The position numbers were made by a program, and so were the translations under genes. The notes below the pieces were generated by a model. That model made no database searches and was not told where the DNA came from. It was given only the letters and a program-made list of their open reading frames with translations. A DNA stretch of 37,225 nt from Candidatus Magnetominusculus xianensis (GTDB lineage Bacteria > Nitrospirota > Thermodesulfovibrionia > Thermodesulfovibrionales > Magnetobacteriaceae): the NCBI GenBank assembly GCA_001541255.1, contig LNQR01000027.1, positions 1 through 37,225 on the forward strand, written 5' to 3'. Positions 14,981-22,833 of this stretch are shown piece after piece (positions within the stretch are counted from its first letter, which is position 1; each line of letters starts with the position of its first letter).

Positions 14981-16732
14981 CTATAACAATTTATATATAA
15001 ACAGGTTGGTCACGAGGGGGTTTTCTCCCTTGAGCATCCCAGACAGATTAAGCCCCAGTATTGGTCTTGCTAATACATAAATCCTATCTTTGTATATCGT
15101 ATAGTCTATTATATTCCCAGATACCGCACCGACAAGTGTGTTCTCTTCGACTGAGATACCGTTAAAGCCGTAGCTCATTATATATGATTGCTTATAACCC
15201 AATGACGCCGAGGTCAGGGCAAACGGGATTCTCCTGATAGCAATACCTTTTTTGTGATACAGGAACATCTTGTCGCTTATGTGCCACTTGCCTCCTTCTA
15301 CCATGATAGTCGGGCCAGGGATATTGTACTCCCTGATAAAGCCGCCCATGTTGCCCTTGCTGCGCCAGATGCGTGTCCCGGTGGAGTTCTTAACCACGAG
15401 GTGGTTAGCGTTGTCGTAGAATAATGTCACGGGGTCAGATTTAGCGTCCTCTGCAGCGGGTGCAAGATAGACAAAATCATAGAGATTAACCCCTGATGGC
15501 AGTTTTAACTGTCCTTCCTCTTTGAAATGATTGCTGTCCCAAACTATGTAGTCAACATTGCCGACTTGTCCTTCTCTGGGGGTGTAGCGCTGAAACAGGA
15601 GTTTATTGCCATATACCCTTAAAAAGCCGCTGGCCTTCCACAACAACTTAAGCTGCCCGCCCTCAACGCCATAGATAAACGCCCTTGCGCCGTCATAGGC
15701 CATAGCAGTAACTATGATTTCGTCTCTGCCGTCTTTGTTTATATCTATAATGTCAATATATACGTTATCGCTCATCTTGTCGCCCTTGAGTTCCATTATC
15801 TTGTTCATATCGACGCCGGGCTTGTATACTGCAAGGTCAGAGCCGGTGCTGAAGATAAGGTCAACATCACTGCCGCCGCTGATATTGCCTATTGTCATCA
15901 GGTCATACCCAATGGGCATACGATACGTAAGGACCGGTTCATTCATCGCGGACAGGAATATGTCTGCCGCGGCAAGCACATCCTGAAGATATGCCTCTGA
16001 TACTGCTACGGTATCTGAAGAGACTTCCCTTTTGTCAGAGACCCAGTAGATGCGCTGCTTCAGGTATTTGTCCTCATCCCTGATCTCATCTTTTTTTGAG
16101 CCTTCAATTAGGATAAGCACATCGGCGCCCAGCTTTTTTGCCTCCTCAAACAGTGCGGCAGTGTTTTCAGCATCTATAGCCGAGTCGATAAGCTCGAAGC
16201 GGCCGCTTTGTTTGAGCTGCCTGTAGTAAACATCACCGAGAAACCAATCGATGGACTTGTCCTGGTAGAACAACGCCCTGATCTTTGACTTTGACAGGCG
16301 CGCGATGTCGCCTTTTTTGGGAGTACCTTTTATGAGCCTTGCCGCCGTCTCGCCGTCAGGTTTTACGCCGGTTATCTCAATTGAGCCGATGAGGTCCTCG
16401 AAATGTCCAAGCGGTTCGTTAGTAACAGGGTGATAGAACATGGCGCCTTGTCTGAAGATTTCAAATCTGGTACCTGGTATGGCCTTTCCTGAGGTGTCAC
16501 CTCTGAGGGTGAGGGCGTCGCCTTTGACAGCATCAACTTTTAGTGTGAGCGGGTTAAAAAATTTGACGGTCTTATCGGCAAGCGGTTTAAGCGGGTCATC
16601 ATATCCCCCAACAGCCCCGAATGCGCCGTTAATAAATGACAGCAGGTATATGACCTGGCACAAAGCAATTACAACGGCATATGCCGAAATCTTCATATAT
16701 TGGGTCATATCTTTAGTCGTATCTTTAGTCAT
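14981..16732 (-). CDS. Exported FG-GAP/VCBS-type beta-propeller protein, function unknown
   Basis: A 583-residue protein from the ATG at 16732, which has an AGAGGGG stretch upstream; a TTG six codons earlier is possible. Residues about 12-40 form a hydrophobic export signal ending near FGAVGG. The first third includes a compact alpha/beta region (IDWFLGDVYYRQLKQSGRFELID, then LGADVLILIEG) of a kind seen in CsgG/TolB-like periplasmic proteins; I hold that comparison loosely. The rest looks like a beta-propeller with Asp-rich FG-GAP/VCBS loops (GSDVDLIFSTGSD, DINKDGRDEIIV), which often bind calcium. It heads the uppS-cdsA-dxr-rseP operon, where frr and pyrH often sit. An envelope role is likely but not shown. 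Confidence 0.6.
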   Translation of the reverse strand: MTKDTTKDMTQYMKISAYAVVIALCQVIYLLSFINGAFGAVGGYDDPLKPLADKTVKFFNPLTLKVDAVKGDALTLRGDTSGKAIPGTRFEIFRQGAMFYHPVTNEPLGHFEDLIGSIEITGVKPDGETAARLIKGTPKKGDIARLSKSKIRALFYQDKSIDWFLGDVYYRQLKQSGRFELIDSAIDAENTAALFEEAKKLGADVLILIEGSKKDEIRDEDKYLKQRIYWVSDKREVSSDTVAVSEAYLQDVLAAADIFLSAMNEPVLTYRMPIGYDLMTIGNISGGSDVDLIFSTGSDLAVYKPGVDMNKIMELKGDKMSDNVYIDIIDINKDGRDEIIVTAMAYDGARAFIYGVEGGQLKLLWKASGFLRVYGNKLLFQRYTPREGQVGNVDYIVWDSNHFKEEGQLKLPSGVNLYDFVYLAPAAEDAKSDPVTLFYDNANHLVVKNSTGTRIWRSKGNMGGFIREYNIPGPTIMVEGGKWHISDKMFLYHKKGIAIRRIPFALTSASLGYKQSYIMSYGFNGISVEENTLVGAVSGNIIDYTIYKDRIYVLARPILGLNLSGMLKGENPLVTNLFIYKLL

Positions 16733-17033
16733 ATAGGCCACCCCTCTCAATTTTTAGTCTCATATTATAGCAGTACCGCAAGACACAATTGTATCATAAA
16801 TTATCGATAAAATACTGTCAGCAATTCTCAATGAACAGGGCAACGTCAAAGTTTTTAATGAATCTGGCATAAGGTGGTTATTGGGTGATGGAATGAGGAG
16901 AATGTTTATCCTGTCACTCCTGAGAAAGCTGGAATCCAGAGGACGAAATGGCTATTATTATCTTACCTCTATGATTCTGTGACTGCCGTATCACAGTTAA
17001 AATATCTTTCAATCTTACTGGCAATCTTACAGG
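16733..17033. other. Intergenic space with repeat fragments
   Basis: About 300 bases between the kinase gene stop and the beta-propeller gene, both on the minus strand. It holds the 66-bp repeat (16834-16900) and, at 16911-16942, a fragment with the GAAAGC-T-GGAATCCAGAG core similar to 26-50. The 60 bases before 16750 are AT-rich and presumably contain the promoter of the beta-propeller operon. No ORF or clear terminator is seen. Confidence 0.5.
16834..16900 (+). repeat. Dispersed intergenic repeat, copy 1 (about 66 bp)
   Basis: The segment beginning AACAGGGCAACGTCAAAGTT at 16834 is closely similar over its full length to 34985-35050, with scattered substitutions and one indel. Both copies lie in intergenic spaces. 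Shared blocks include ACGTCAAAGTT and GGGTGA-GGAA. It is followed by a second repeat-like piece (16911-16942). Confidence 0.65.
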
Positions 17034-18380
17034 TTACGTGGCGCCGCATTGTTTCAGTCTGTTGTATAGTTCATTGATTTTTATGTCGCTGTTGCGGAGT
17101 TTTTCGGAAAGCACTGCGGCAAGATTCTTATACAGTTTCAGGCACAGCATCGGCTCAGAGTTTCTCAGGATAACTTCGCTTATGGCGATGGTGACACAGT
17201 CGGTTTCTGCCTTTGCTGCTGCAAAGCGCGGGGAGGCATCCATTACTGCCATCTCTCCAAAACACTCGCCTGACTTCAACACAGCCAGCAGGGTCTCCTC
17301 CTCGTTTTCTTTAAATACCTTTGTGATTCTTACCTTTCCCGATATTACGATATACATCTTTGTCCCTATGTCGCCTTCATTAAATATGCAGGTGTCTTTT
17401 TTAAAGGTCTTGTATGAACTGATAGATATTATTTTAAGCAGCTCCTCTGTAGTAAAATCTGAAAAAAACGTGTACTTTTTCTTTAGTGTGTCGGCCAGTA
17501 CCGTCTTGTCATAGTTTTTAATGGCAGTGATGTTCTGAGTGCGCTCCATGTCCATTTTCCCGGCATAGAGGTCAAGGAGATCGGCAAATTCACTAGCGGA
17601 CTGGCAGCGGCGCTCCTTGTTCTTTTCAAGGGCCTTCAGGATGAGCCTGCTTAAAGGCTCATCAAGGTGCGGATTTACAATATGCGGCATTTGCGGCTCT
17701 GTGTGAAGTATCTTATCCATAAGCTCATGAATCGTGTCGGCAATAAACGGTTTTTTACCAGACAAGAACTCATAAGAAAGCACTCCAAGTGAAAATATGT
17801 CAGTCTGTCTGTCAAGACCCGTCCCATCAATCTGCTCCGGCGACAAATATGCCGGGGTTCCCATCAGACCGCCTTGTGCGGCCTGCCCTTCACCTGAAGA
17901 CGCAAGCATGGCAATCCCAAAGTCCATTATTTTTATATGTGAGTTTTTTAATAACATAATATTGGCTGGCTTTATATCACGGTGAACTACTCCGCGCTGA
18001 TGGGCATAGTGCAAGGTGCGCCCTATGTCGATTAATATCCTGAGTTTCTCCAAAAGCGGTATATCTGGATTTTCCGATATGGCAGTCTTCAGGGTAATGC
18101 CTTCGACATATTCCATGACAAGATAATGTCCAGCGTTGTCCTGCCCGACATCGTAGATATGGGCAATGTTGGGGTGAGACAGTTTCCCGGCAATCCTGGC
18201 CTCGTGATAAAAATGTCCGATAAGTTCATTTTTTTTCTGTGGTGATTCAACATTTTCCATTTTGACGGTCTTTATGGCGACAATCCTGTCTATGATTGTG
18301 TCATGACCGCGATAGACCACGCCCATTGCACCTTCACCCAGGACATTAAGGATTTCATATCTGCCCATCTTCGCAATCAT
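17034..18380 (-). CDS. Ser/Thr protein kinase with C-terminal cyclic-nucleotide-binding domain
   Basis: A 448-residue soluble Hanks-type kinase. Its parts, in order: glycine loop GEGAMGVVY, catalytic Lys37 (AIKTVK), Glu60 (HEARIA), HRDIKPAN with Asp135, DFG at 153, and GTPAYLSPEQI. All are intact, so it should be active. After about residue 300 there is a cyclic-nucleotide-binding domain. Its phosphate-binding cassette (GECFGEMAVMDASPRFAA) keeps the Gly-Glu and Arg that bind cAMP or cGMP. There is no transmembrane segment. The kinase may therefore be switched by a cyclic nucleotide. The start at 18380 lies nine bases after TATAAT (18395-18390) with no Shine-Dalgarno; a TTG at 18401 overlaps the promoter. 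It is divergent from ligA. Its targets are unknown. Confidence 0.85.
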   Translation of the reverse strand: MIAKMGRYEILNVLGEGAMGVVYRGHDTIIDRIVAIKTVKMENVESPQKKNELIGHFYHEARIAGKLSHPNIAHIYDVGQDNAGHYLVMEYVEGITLKTAISENPDIPLLEKLRILIDIGRTLHYAHQRGVVHRDIKPANIMLLKNSHIKIMDFGIAMLASSGEGQAAQGGLMGTPAYLSPEQIDGTGLDRQTDIFSLGVLSYEFLSGKKPFIADTIHELMDKILHTEPQMPHIVNPHLDEPLSRLILKALEKNKERRCQSASEFADLLDLYAGKMDMERTQNITAIKNYDKTVLADTLKKKYTFFSDFTTEELLKIISISSYKTFKKDTCIFNEGDIGTKMYIVISGKVRITKVFKENEEETLLAVLKSGECFGEMAVMDASPRFAAAKAETDCVTIAISEVILRNSEPMLCLKLYKNLAAVLSEKLRNSDIKINELYNRLKQCGAT

Positions 18381-18435
18381 ATCAGTACTATTATATATCA
18401 AACAAATCGTTTTGTGATATACTTTATGGCATTCT
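18381..18435. promoter_or_regulatory. Divergent promoter region between the kinase gene and ligA
   Basis: On the minus strand TATAAT at 18395-18390 precedes the kinase ATG (18380) by nine bases. On the plus strand TATACT at 18418-18423 precedes the ligA ATG (18436) by twelve bases. Neither gene has a Shine-Dalgarno sequence, so both mRNAs would have leaders of roughly zero to six bases. The -35 elements are weak. The space is only 55 bases, so the two promoters overlap. Confidence 0.5.
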
Positions 18436-20478
18436 ATGGGAATACAACTGGATGATATAAAGGCTCAAATCGCCTTGCTTGCTGAGGAACTCAACCGCCA
18501 TAACTATCTCTATCATGTCCTTGATGCACCGGAAATTTCTGACGCAGACTTCGACAAAAAGTTTCGCCTGCTGCGCGAATTAGAAACGACATCGGGTTAT
18601 ATCCCCGCTAATTCGCCATCGTTAAGAGTAGGCGCGCCCCCGCTGGATAGGTTTGACAAGGCAGTCCACTCTATCCCGATGCTCTCGCTTGACGATACGT
18701 TTTCATTTGGTGAGGTGGATGAGTTTGACCGCCGTGTCAAAGAATTTTTACAGACACACGATATTAGATATACCGTCGAGCCAAAGTACGACGGCCTTGC
18801 CGTTGAGCTTACATACGAAAACGGTAATCTCACCAGGGCGGCAACCCGCGGCGACGGCATCACAGGCGAAGACGTTACACAGAACGTCAGGACTATTAAG
18901 ACCGTCCCGCTGAGTATTACAGGAGAAGGCGTGCCTGAGCTGCCTGAATTGCCTGAATTGATAGAAATACGCGGTGAAATATACATGACCAAGGCGGATT
19001 TCGACGCGCTTAATGCGAGGCGCGAAGAAAGCGGCAAGCCCCTGTTTGCTAACCCGCGCAACGCCGCCGCTGGTTCAGTAAGGCAGCTTGACCCCGCAGT
19101 TACGGCAAAGAGGAGACTCAGCATCACCTGCTACGGCACAGGGGCTATCAGGGGGCTTACGCTCACCTGCCAATCACAGCTCATAGAATGGTTGAGCACT
19201 CACCTCTTCCCAATCCCGTATCATTTTAAATCTGCTCAGGGGATAGACGAGGTCATTGAATATATAAGGGAAATCGACGCCGTCCGTGCAGAACTACCAT
19301 TTAACATCGACGGCGTTGTTGTGAAAGTGGACGAATTCGACCTCAGACAACGCCTGGGTGAAAAGACCAGGGCGCCGCGCTGGGCAATTGCCTACAAATA
19401 TCAGGCACACCAGGCACAGACACGTATCTTAAAAATAGCGCCAAGCATCGGCAGAACGGGAGTAATCACACCGGTTGCTGTGCTTGAGCCTGTCTCTGTC
19501 GGCGGCGTAACCGTATCAAGGTCTACGCTTCACAACTGGGATGAGGTCAAGCGTATGGGCATTCGCACGGGCGATACTGTGATAATAGAACGGGCAGGGG
19601 ATGTTATTCCTAAGGTTGTTGGGGTTGTCAGCCACGATGCTGTGCTGCAAGTACAGGTTGTCGAACCAGGGCTATGCCCTGAGTGCGGCTCAAGGGCAGT
19701 CAGACAAGAGGGCGGGGCAGTGCTTCGCTGCGCCGGACTGAACTGCCCGCCCCAACTGCAGGGCCGCATTATTCACTTTGCCTCACGCTTGGCGCTCAAT
19801 ATCGACGGGCTCGGTGATAAGATAGCAGCAGCGCTCTTTGATGCCGGGCTGGTCAAAGACTTCACTGATATTTTCAGGCTCACAAAAGATGACCTGATAA
19901 GGCTGCCACGCTTTGCCGAGAAATCAGCTGTTAATCTCATTCAGGCCATTGACAGCGCTAAGTCCACAACTCTGTCACGCTTTATTTATGCCCTCGGCAT
20001 ACGGCACTCCGGGGAGTTTGTCTCTAAGGTCATTGCTGCCAACTTTGAAACTATTGAGGGCCTCTACGGTGTAAGCGTAGAAAGACTTTGTTTGATAAAA
20101 CAACTGGGAGAGAAGACATCGTTGACAATTGCAGAGTTCTTTGCAGAGGAGAATAACATAAAGATTATAGAGACACTCAGGACACTGGGATTAACCCTGA
20201 CAAACCCTGACTACAGGCCAGATATGCCAGAGATGCCAGATATGATAGACGCCGGAAGGAAACTTGCCGGGCTTACGTTTGTCATTACAGGCACACTGCC
20301 AGCCGCACGTAAGCATATAGAAGAACAGATCCGGGCAGCAGGCGGGGTGGTCTCATCCTCAGTGTCCAGACAAACCTCATATCTTATAGCCGGTGACTCC
20401 CCAGGGTCAAAACTAGGCAAGGCCGCCGCCCTCGGCGTTAAGACCGTTTCCTACGATGAGTATCTGGCGCTTTTATGA
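18436..20478 (+). CDS. ligA: NAD-dependent DNA ligase
   Basis: LigA seals nicks in DNA using NAD during replication and repair. The 680-residue protein has the full set of domains: an Ia domain that binds NMN (HNYLYHVLD near residue 22), the adenylation domain with Lys117 in KYDG, an OB fold, and a four-Cys zinc finger (CPECG to CAGLNCPP). A helix-hairpin-helix region and a C-terminal BRCT domain (from about residue 610, LAGLTFVITG) complete it. Length and order are normal for a complete bacterial LigA. Confidence 0.97.
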   Translation: MGIQLDDIKAQIALLAEELNRHNYLYHVLDAPEISDADFDKKFRLLRELETTSGYIPANSPSLRVGAPPLDRFDKAVHSIPMLSLDDTFSFGEVDEFDRRVKEFLQTHDIRYTVEPKYDGLAVELTYENGNLTRAATRGDGITGEDVTQNVRTIKTVPLSITGEGVPELPELPELIEIRGEIYMTKADFDALNARREESGKPLFANPRNAAAGSVRQLDPAVTAKRRLSITCYGTGAIRGLTLTCQSQLIEWLSTHLFPIPYHFKSAQGIDEVIEYIREIDAVRAELPFNIDGVVVKVDEFDLRQRLGEKTRAPRWAIAYKYQAHQAQTRILKIAPSIGRTGVITPVAVLEPVSVGGVTVSRSTLHNWDEVKRMGIRTGDTVIIERAGDVIPKVVGVVSHDAVLQVQVVEPGLCPECGSRAVRQEGGAVLRCAGLNCPPQLQGRIIHFASRLALNIDGLGDKIAAALFDAGLVKDFTDIFRLTKDDLIRLPRFAEKSAVNLIQAIDSAKSTTLSRFIYALGIRHSGEFVSKVIAANFETIEGLYGVSVERLCLIKQLGEKTSLTIAEFFAEENNIKIIETLRTLGLTLTNPDYRPDMPEMPDMIDAGRKLAGLTFVITGTLPAARKHIEEQIRAAGGVVSSSVSRQTSYLIAGDSPGSKLGKAAALGVKTVSYDEYLALL

Positions 20479-20491
20479 GTAACGTTTTTGG

Positions 20492-21121
20492 CTAATACTC
20501 GACGTACTTAGCAATAACCTTGCCGACGATTCTCAGGTTTTTTCTGTCTCTTCCACTGATGATAATGTCGTCGTAGTCAGGATTCAGCGGTTTAAGAAGT
20601 ACGCTGTCCTCAAGTATCTTAAGTTTTTTCAGGGTTACATCGTCGCCAAACTTAGCTACAACATAATCACCGCTTACTGCCGCCAGTGACGGTGAGACGA
20701 CAACAAATTCGCCAGCCTTAAACTCAGGCTCCATACTTCTGCCGTCAACCAGCAAAGCAAAGGCGTGTTCATCCTTAGTGTCGTAAGCAAGCCACTTATC
20801 GGCATAGCCGGGCTGGAAGATGTCAACCGCCTCATGCCACAGGCCAGCCTTAACCCACGAAATAACAGGTACCTTTCTGGCCTTTTTTAATTTCGTGGTG
20901 CTGGTGGCGGCGTCTGAGTAGAAATCCTCCTCTGGGATATCAAGGGCCTTTGCTATGCGGCTGATGTTTTTTTTGCCAAATCCGCGCTTTGCCGTCATAT
21001 AGGCGTTCAGGTTTTGCGGCATGACGCCAATCATCTGAGCCAGTTCTTTTTGTTTGATACCACGCTGCTGAAGTATCCTTATAATCTTATTTCTAACGCG
21101 TTCGTCAATAGCAGTATTCAT
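20492..21121 (-). CDS. Phage CI-like repressor with HTH and S24 autoprotease domain
   Basis: A 209-residue repressor. An XRE-type helix-turn-helix (about residues 16-65, KQKELAQMIGVMPQNLNAYM) is followed by a short linker and an S24/LexA-like peptidase domain. The self-cleavage Ala-Gly lies in SWVKAG (residues 92-93), Ser129 in DGRSMEPEF and Lys165 in VTLKKL. This is the layout of lambda-type CI, which is cleaved during DNA damage. An XRE rather than LexA-type HTH argues against it being the cell's LexA. The ATG at 21121 has no Shine-Dalgarno; a TTG at 21142 is also in frame. It is divergent from the replication-type genes at 21269-22833 and probably controls them through the palindrome at 21214-21235. 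Confidence 0.85.
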   Translation of the reverse strand: MNTAIDERVRNKIIRILQQRGIKQKELAQMIGVMPQNLNAYMTAKRGFGKKNISRIAKALDIPEEDFYSDAATSTTKLKKARKVPVISWVKAGLWHEAVDIFQPGYADKWLAYDTKDEHAFALLVDGRSMEPEFKAGEFVVVSPSLAAVSGDYVVAKFGDDVTLKKLKILEDSVLLKPLNPDYDDIIISGRDRKNLRIVGKVIAKYVEY

Positions 21122-21213
21122 AGTGACTATATGATAACGCAAGTGTGGGCAGAATATACATTATGCAGTATGTTTTTTTATGGCTGCAAGATAAAATAAA
21201 TAATCTTATAAAT

Positions 21214-21235
21214 ACAACAATAATAATATTGTTGT
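21214..21235. promoter_or_regulatory. Probable CI operator palindrome
   Basis: The perfect 9-bp inverted repeat ACAACAATA / TATTGTTGT is separated by four bases. Its last base is the first base of the -35 hexamer of the rightward promoter, so a bound dimer would block RNA polymerase. It lies in the divergent space between the repressor gene and the genes it likely controls. Confidence 0.7.
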
Positions 21236-21263
21236 TGACATATAATATATATTGTGTTATATT
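21235..21263 (+). promoter_or_regulatory. Strong sigma70 promoter of the phage-like replication genes
   Basis: A perfect TTGACA at 21235-21240, a 17-base spacer and TATATT at 21258-21263. The expected start is at 21269-21270, the A or T of the ATG itself, which has no Shine-Dalgarno, so the transcript should be leaderless, as is known for lambda cI from pRM. Confidence 0.8.
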
Positions 21264-21268
21264 AAAGC

Positions 21269-21763
21269 ATGAAACGTGGTTTTACCCGCTCATGGCGTAA
21301 AGAGTTGACCAGCATGGTCTGGTTGATGCCCCCTATCTACCACAGGGTGTTTTATTGGCTGCGGCAGAAGGCTAAGTGGCAGCAGGAGCTTGTACCGACT
21401 GACAGAGGTATTGGTATCTGGCTTGAGCCGGGGATGCTTATCACCAGCTATCAGATTATCTCCGAAGGTGTGGCTTACAGTGACATGGGCGTGCTGAGAA
21501 CACCTTCTAAAAAAACCATCGGAAAGATACTTAAATGGCTGGAGAAAAATGAACAGATTCAGATTGTTGCAGGTCACTACGGCACTACGATACGAATATC
21601 GAATTGGGAAAAGTATCAGTCTGCCAGATATGAAACCCTGTCAAACGCCTCAAAAACTAACACCGCCAACAGTAAACGCAAAAGGCGCAAGGCAGACCCA
21701 TATGCCCATCTTTATATTGAGGAAGTAAACAGCCGTAAGCAGGTACAACGTGGCAGCAACTGA
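21269..21763 (+). CDS. Phage replication-organiser-like protein (winged-helix type)
   Basis: A 164-residue basic protein. Its middle part (TPSKKTIGKILKWLEKNEQIQIVAGHYGTTI then RISNWEKYQ) resembles the winged-helix domain of phage replisome organisers and DnaD-like initiators: a helix pair with a beta wing ending in I-x-N-W-x-x-Y-Q. The C-terminal 30 residues are Lys/Arg-rich. It is transcribed from the strong repressed promoter and overlaps the DnaC-like gene by 14 bases, the usual initiator-loader order of phages. It probably binds an origin, perhaps inside its own gene, and recruits the loader. No residue proves this, so the call rests on resemblance and context. Confidence 0.65.
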   Translation: MKRGFTRSWRKELTSMVWLMPPIYHRVFYWLRQKAKWQQELVPTDRGIGIWLEPGMLITSYQIISEGVAYSDMGVLRTPSKKTIGKILKWLEKNEQIQIVAGHYGTTIRISNWEKYQSARYETLSNASKTNTANSKRKRRKADPYAHLYIEEVNSRKQVQRGSN

Positions 21764-22478
21764 CGGATTAGCTCTGACATCGCGCATTGAGGCAGTTGAG
21801 CTTGAGCGCCAGCGGGTGCGCTTAAAGTGGAAAAATTCCATGAGGAGCAGGATAACAGAGATGATGAGACACTGCGGGGTGCCGCCAAAGTTCGCGGCTG
21901 AACAGGAATCTTCAGTAAGTTCAGGGCTTTGGCATTCAGTTGGCTGTGTTTTCAGCGGGCAGGGGTTATACATCTTTGGCCGCCCTGGTGTTGGAAAGAC
22001 ACATGTTGCTGCATTATGCGTGAGGAGTTTTATCCTTCGTATGGAGCCGGTGTTTCGCGGCGAGACAGGCACTGTGCCGCAGGAGGTTGAGTATCCTTTG
22101 TTTACAACGGCTGCTGATATGCTTCTGTCTGTCAAGGATTCATTTCGGCAGAGGGATTTCTCAGAAAACGATGTATTAAAGCGCTACTCATCAGCACCGC
22201 TTCTCGTATTAGATGACTTAGGGGGTGAAAAGGTCACTGAATGGTCGGCAAAGACGCTGTACACAGTTATTAATCGCAGATATGCCGGAGTGCTGCCGGT
22301 CATTATTACAAGCGCTATGAATCTGAAAGAGCTTGAGGACAGGTATAATGCGCCCGGCAGTCAAACGGGCAGCGCTATGGCACAAAGAATCAGTGAAACA
22401 AGCAAAATATTGAGCCTTCAGGCGGCTCAAAAGAAAACGGCCTCAGGCCGTAAAAGGAGGACAGATGAGAGAGTTTGA
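21750..22478 (+). CDS. DnaC-like replicative helicase loader (AAA+ ATPase)
   Basis: A 242-residue AAA+ ATPase of the DnaC/IstB-like group. Walker A is GRPGVGKTH (residues 77-85, Lys83), Walker B is LLVLDDLGG (151-159), and a sensor-1-like TSAMN follows. The N-terminal 60 residues are helical and would contact DnaB. Such proteins load the replicative helicase at a phage origin. The GTG at 21750 overlaps the previous gene by 14 bases with a weak Shine-Dalgarno; an ATG 30 codons downstream is an alternative start. An IstB helper of an IS21 element is unlikely because no istA is present and the neighbours are phage-like. Confidence 0.8.
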   Translation: MAATDGLALTSRIEAVELERQRVRLKWKNSMRSRITEMMRHCGVPPKFAAEQESSVSSGLWHSVGCVFSGQGLYIFGRPGVGKTHVAALCVRSFILRMEPVFRGETGTVPQEVEYPLFTTAADMLLSVKDSFRQRDFSENDVLKRYSSAPLLVLDDLGGEKVTEWSAKTLYTVINRRYAGVLPVIITSAMNLKELEDRYNAPGSQTGSAMAQRISETSKILSLQAAQKKTASGRKRRTDERV

Positions 22479-22833
22479 GGTGTCAAAAAAAGGGGTAACG
22501 TCTTGTATGCAGTGCAAAAAATACATAAGCTGTAACGAGACATGCGTACATGTCGATAGAATATTGCCGTCTATACCATATTCTCCTGAAATCACTATGA
22601 ATGACAATGTCCTGACGCACGATTACAAGGAGGTATTGAACGCCCTTAGAGAAGGCAAGGAGCAGATTAAAAAGGTCAACATTGGGAAAATCAGACAAAT
22701 TAAAGACGTCAGGCTTCGTGCGATAGCCTTAATGATATACGGCAAAATCAGCATATTTGAGATTGCCGCCCTGCTGGATAAATCTGTCTCGCAGATATAC
22801 AGAATTGTAAACAGGGGGCAGTCACCGGTCTGA
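22465..22833 (+). CDS. Small protein with an N-terminal Cys cluster and a C-terminal helix-turn-helix
   Basis: A 122-residue protein not assignable to a named family. Near the N-terminus CMQCKKYISCNETC offers four cysteines (CX2CX5CX3C), probably a small zinc site. The last 40 residues (RAIALMIYGKISIFEIAALLDKSVSQIYRIV) read as a sigma-region-4-like helix-turn-helix, so DNA binding is likely. An AAAGGAGG lies five bases before the ATG, and the start overlaps the DnaC-like gene by 14 bases. It could be a late regulator of the phage-like module. It ends overlapping the convergent zinc-ribbon gene by 12 bases. Confidence 0.65.
   Translation: MREFEVSKKGVTSCMQCKKYISCNETCVHVDRILPSIPYSPEITMNDNVLTHDYKEVLNALREGKEQIKKVNIGKIRQIKDVRLRAIALMIYGKISIFEIAALLDKSVSQIYRIVNRGQSPV

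Noticed and set aside
14251..16732. An frr or pyrH gene expected before uppS
   Set aside because: The upstream frame is clearly an exported beta-propeller protein; no ribosome recycling factor or UMP kinase motif is seen.
20492..21121. The S24 protein as the cell's LexA
   Set aside because: It has an XRE-type helix-turn-helix and lies divergent from phage replication-type genes, as phage CI does; LexA has a different winged-helix domain.
21750..22478. IstB helper of an IS21 element
   Set aside because: No istA or terminal repeats are present, and the upstream gene and the repressor fit a phage replication module.
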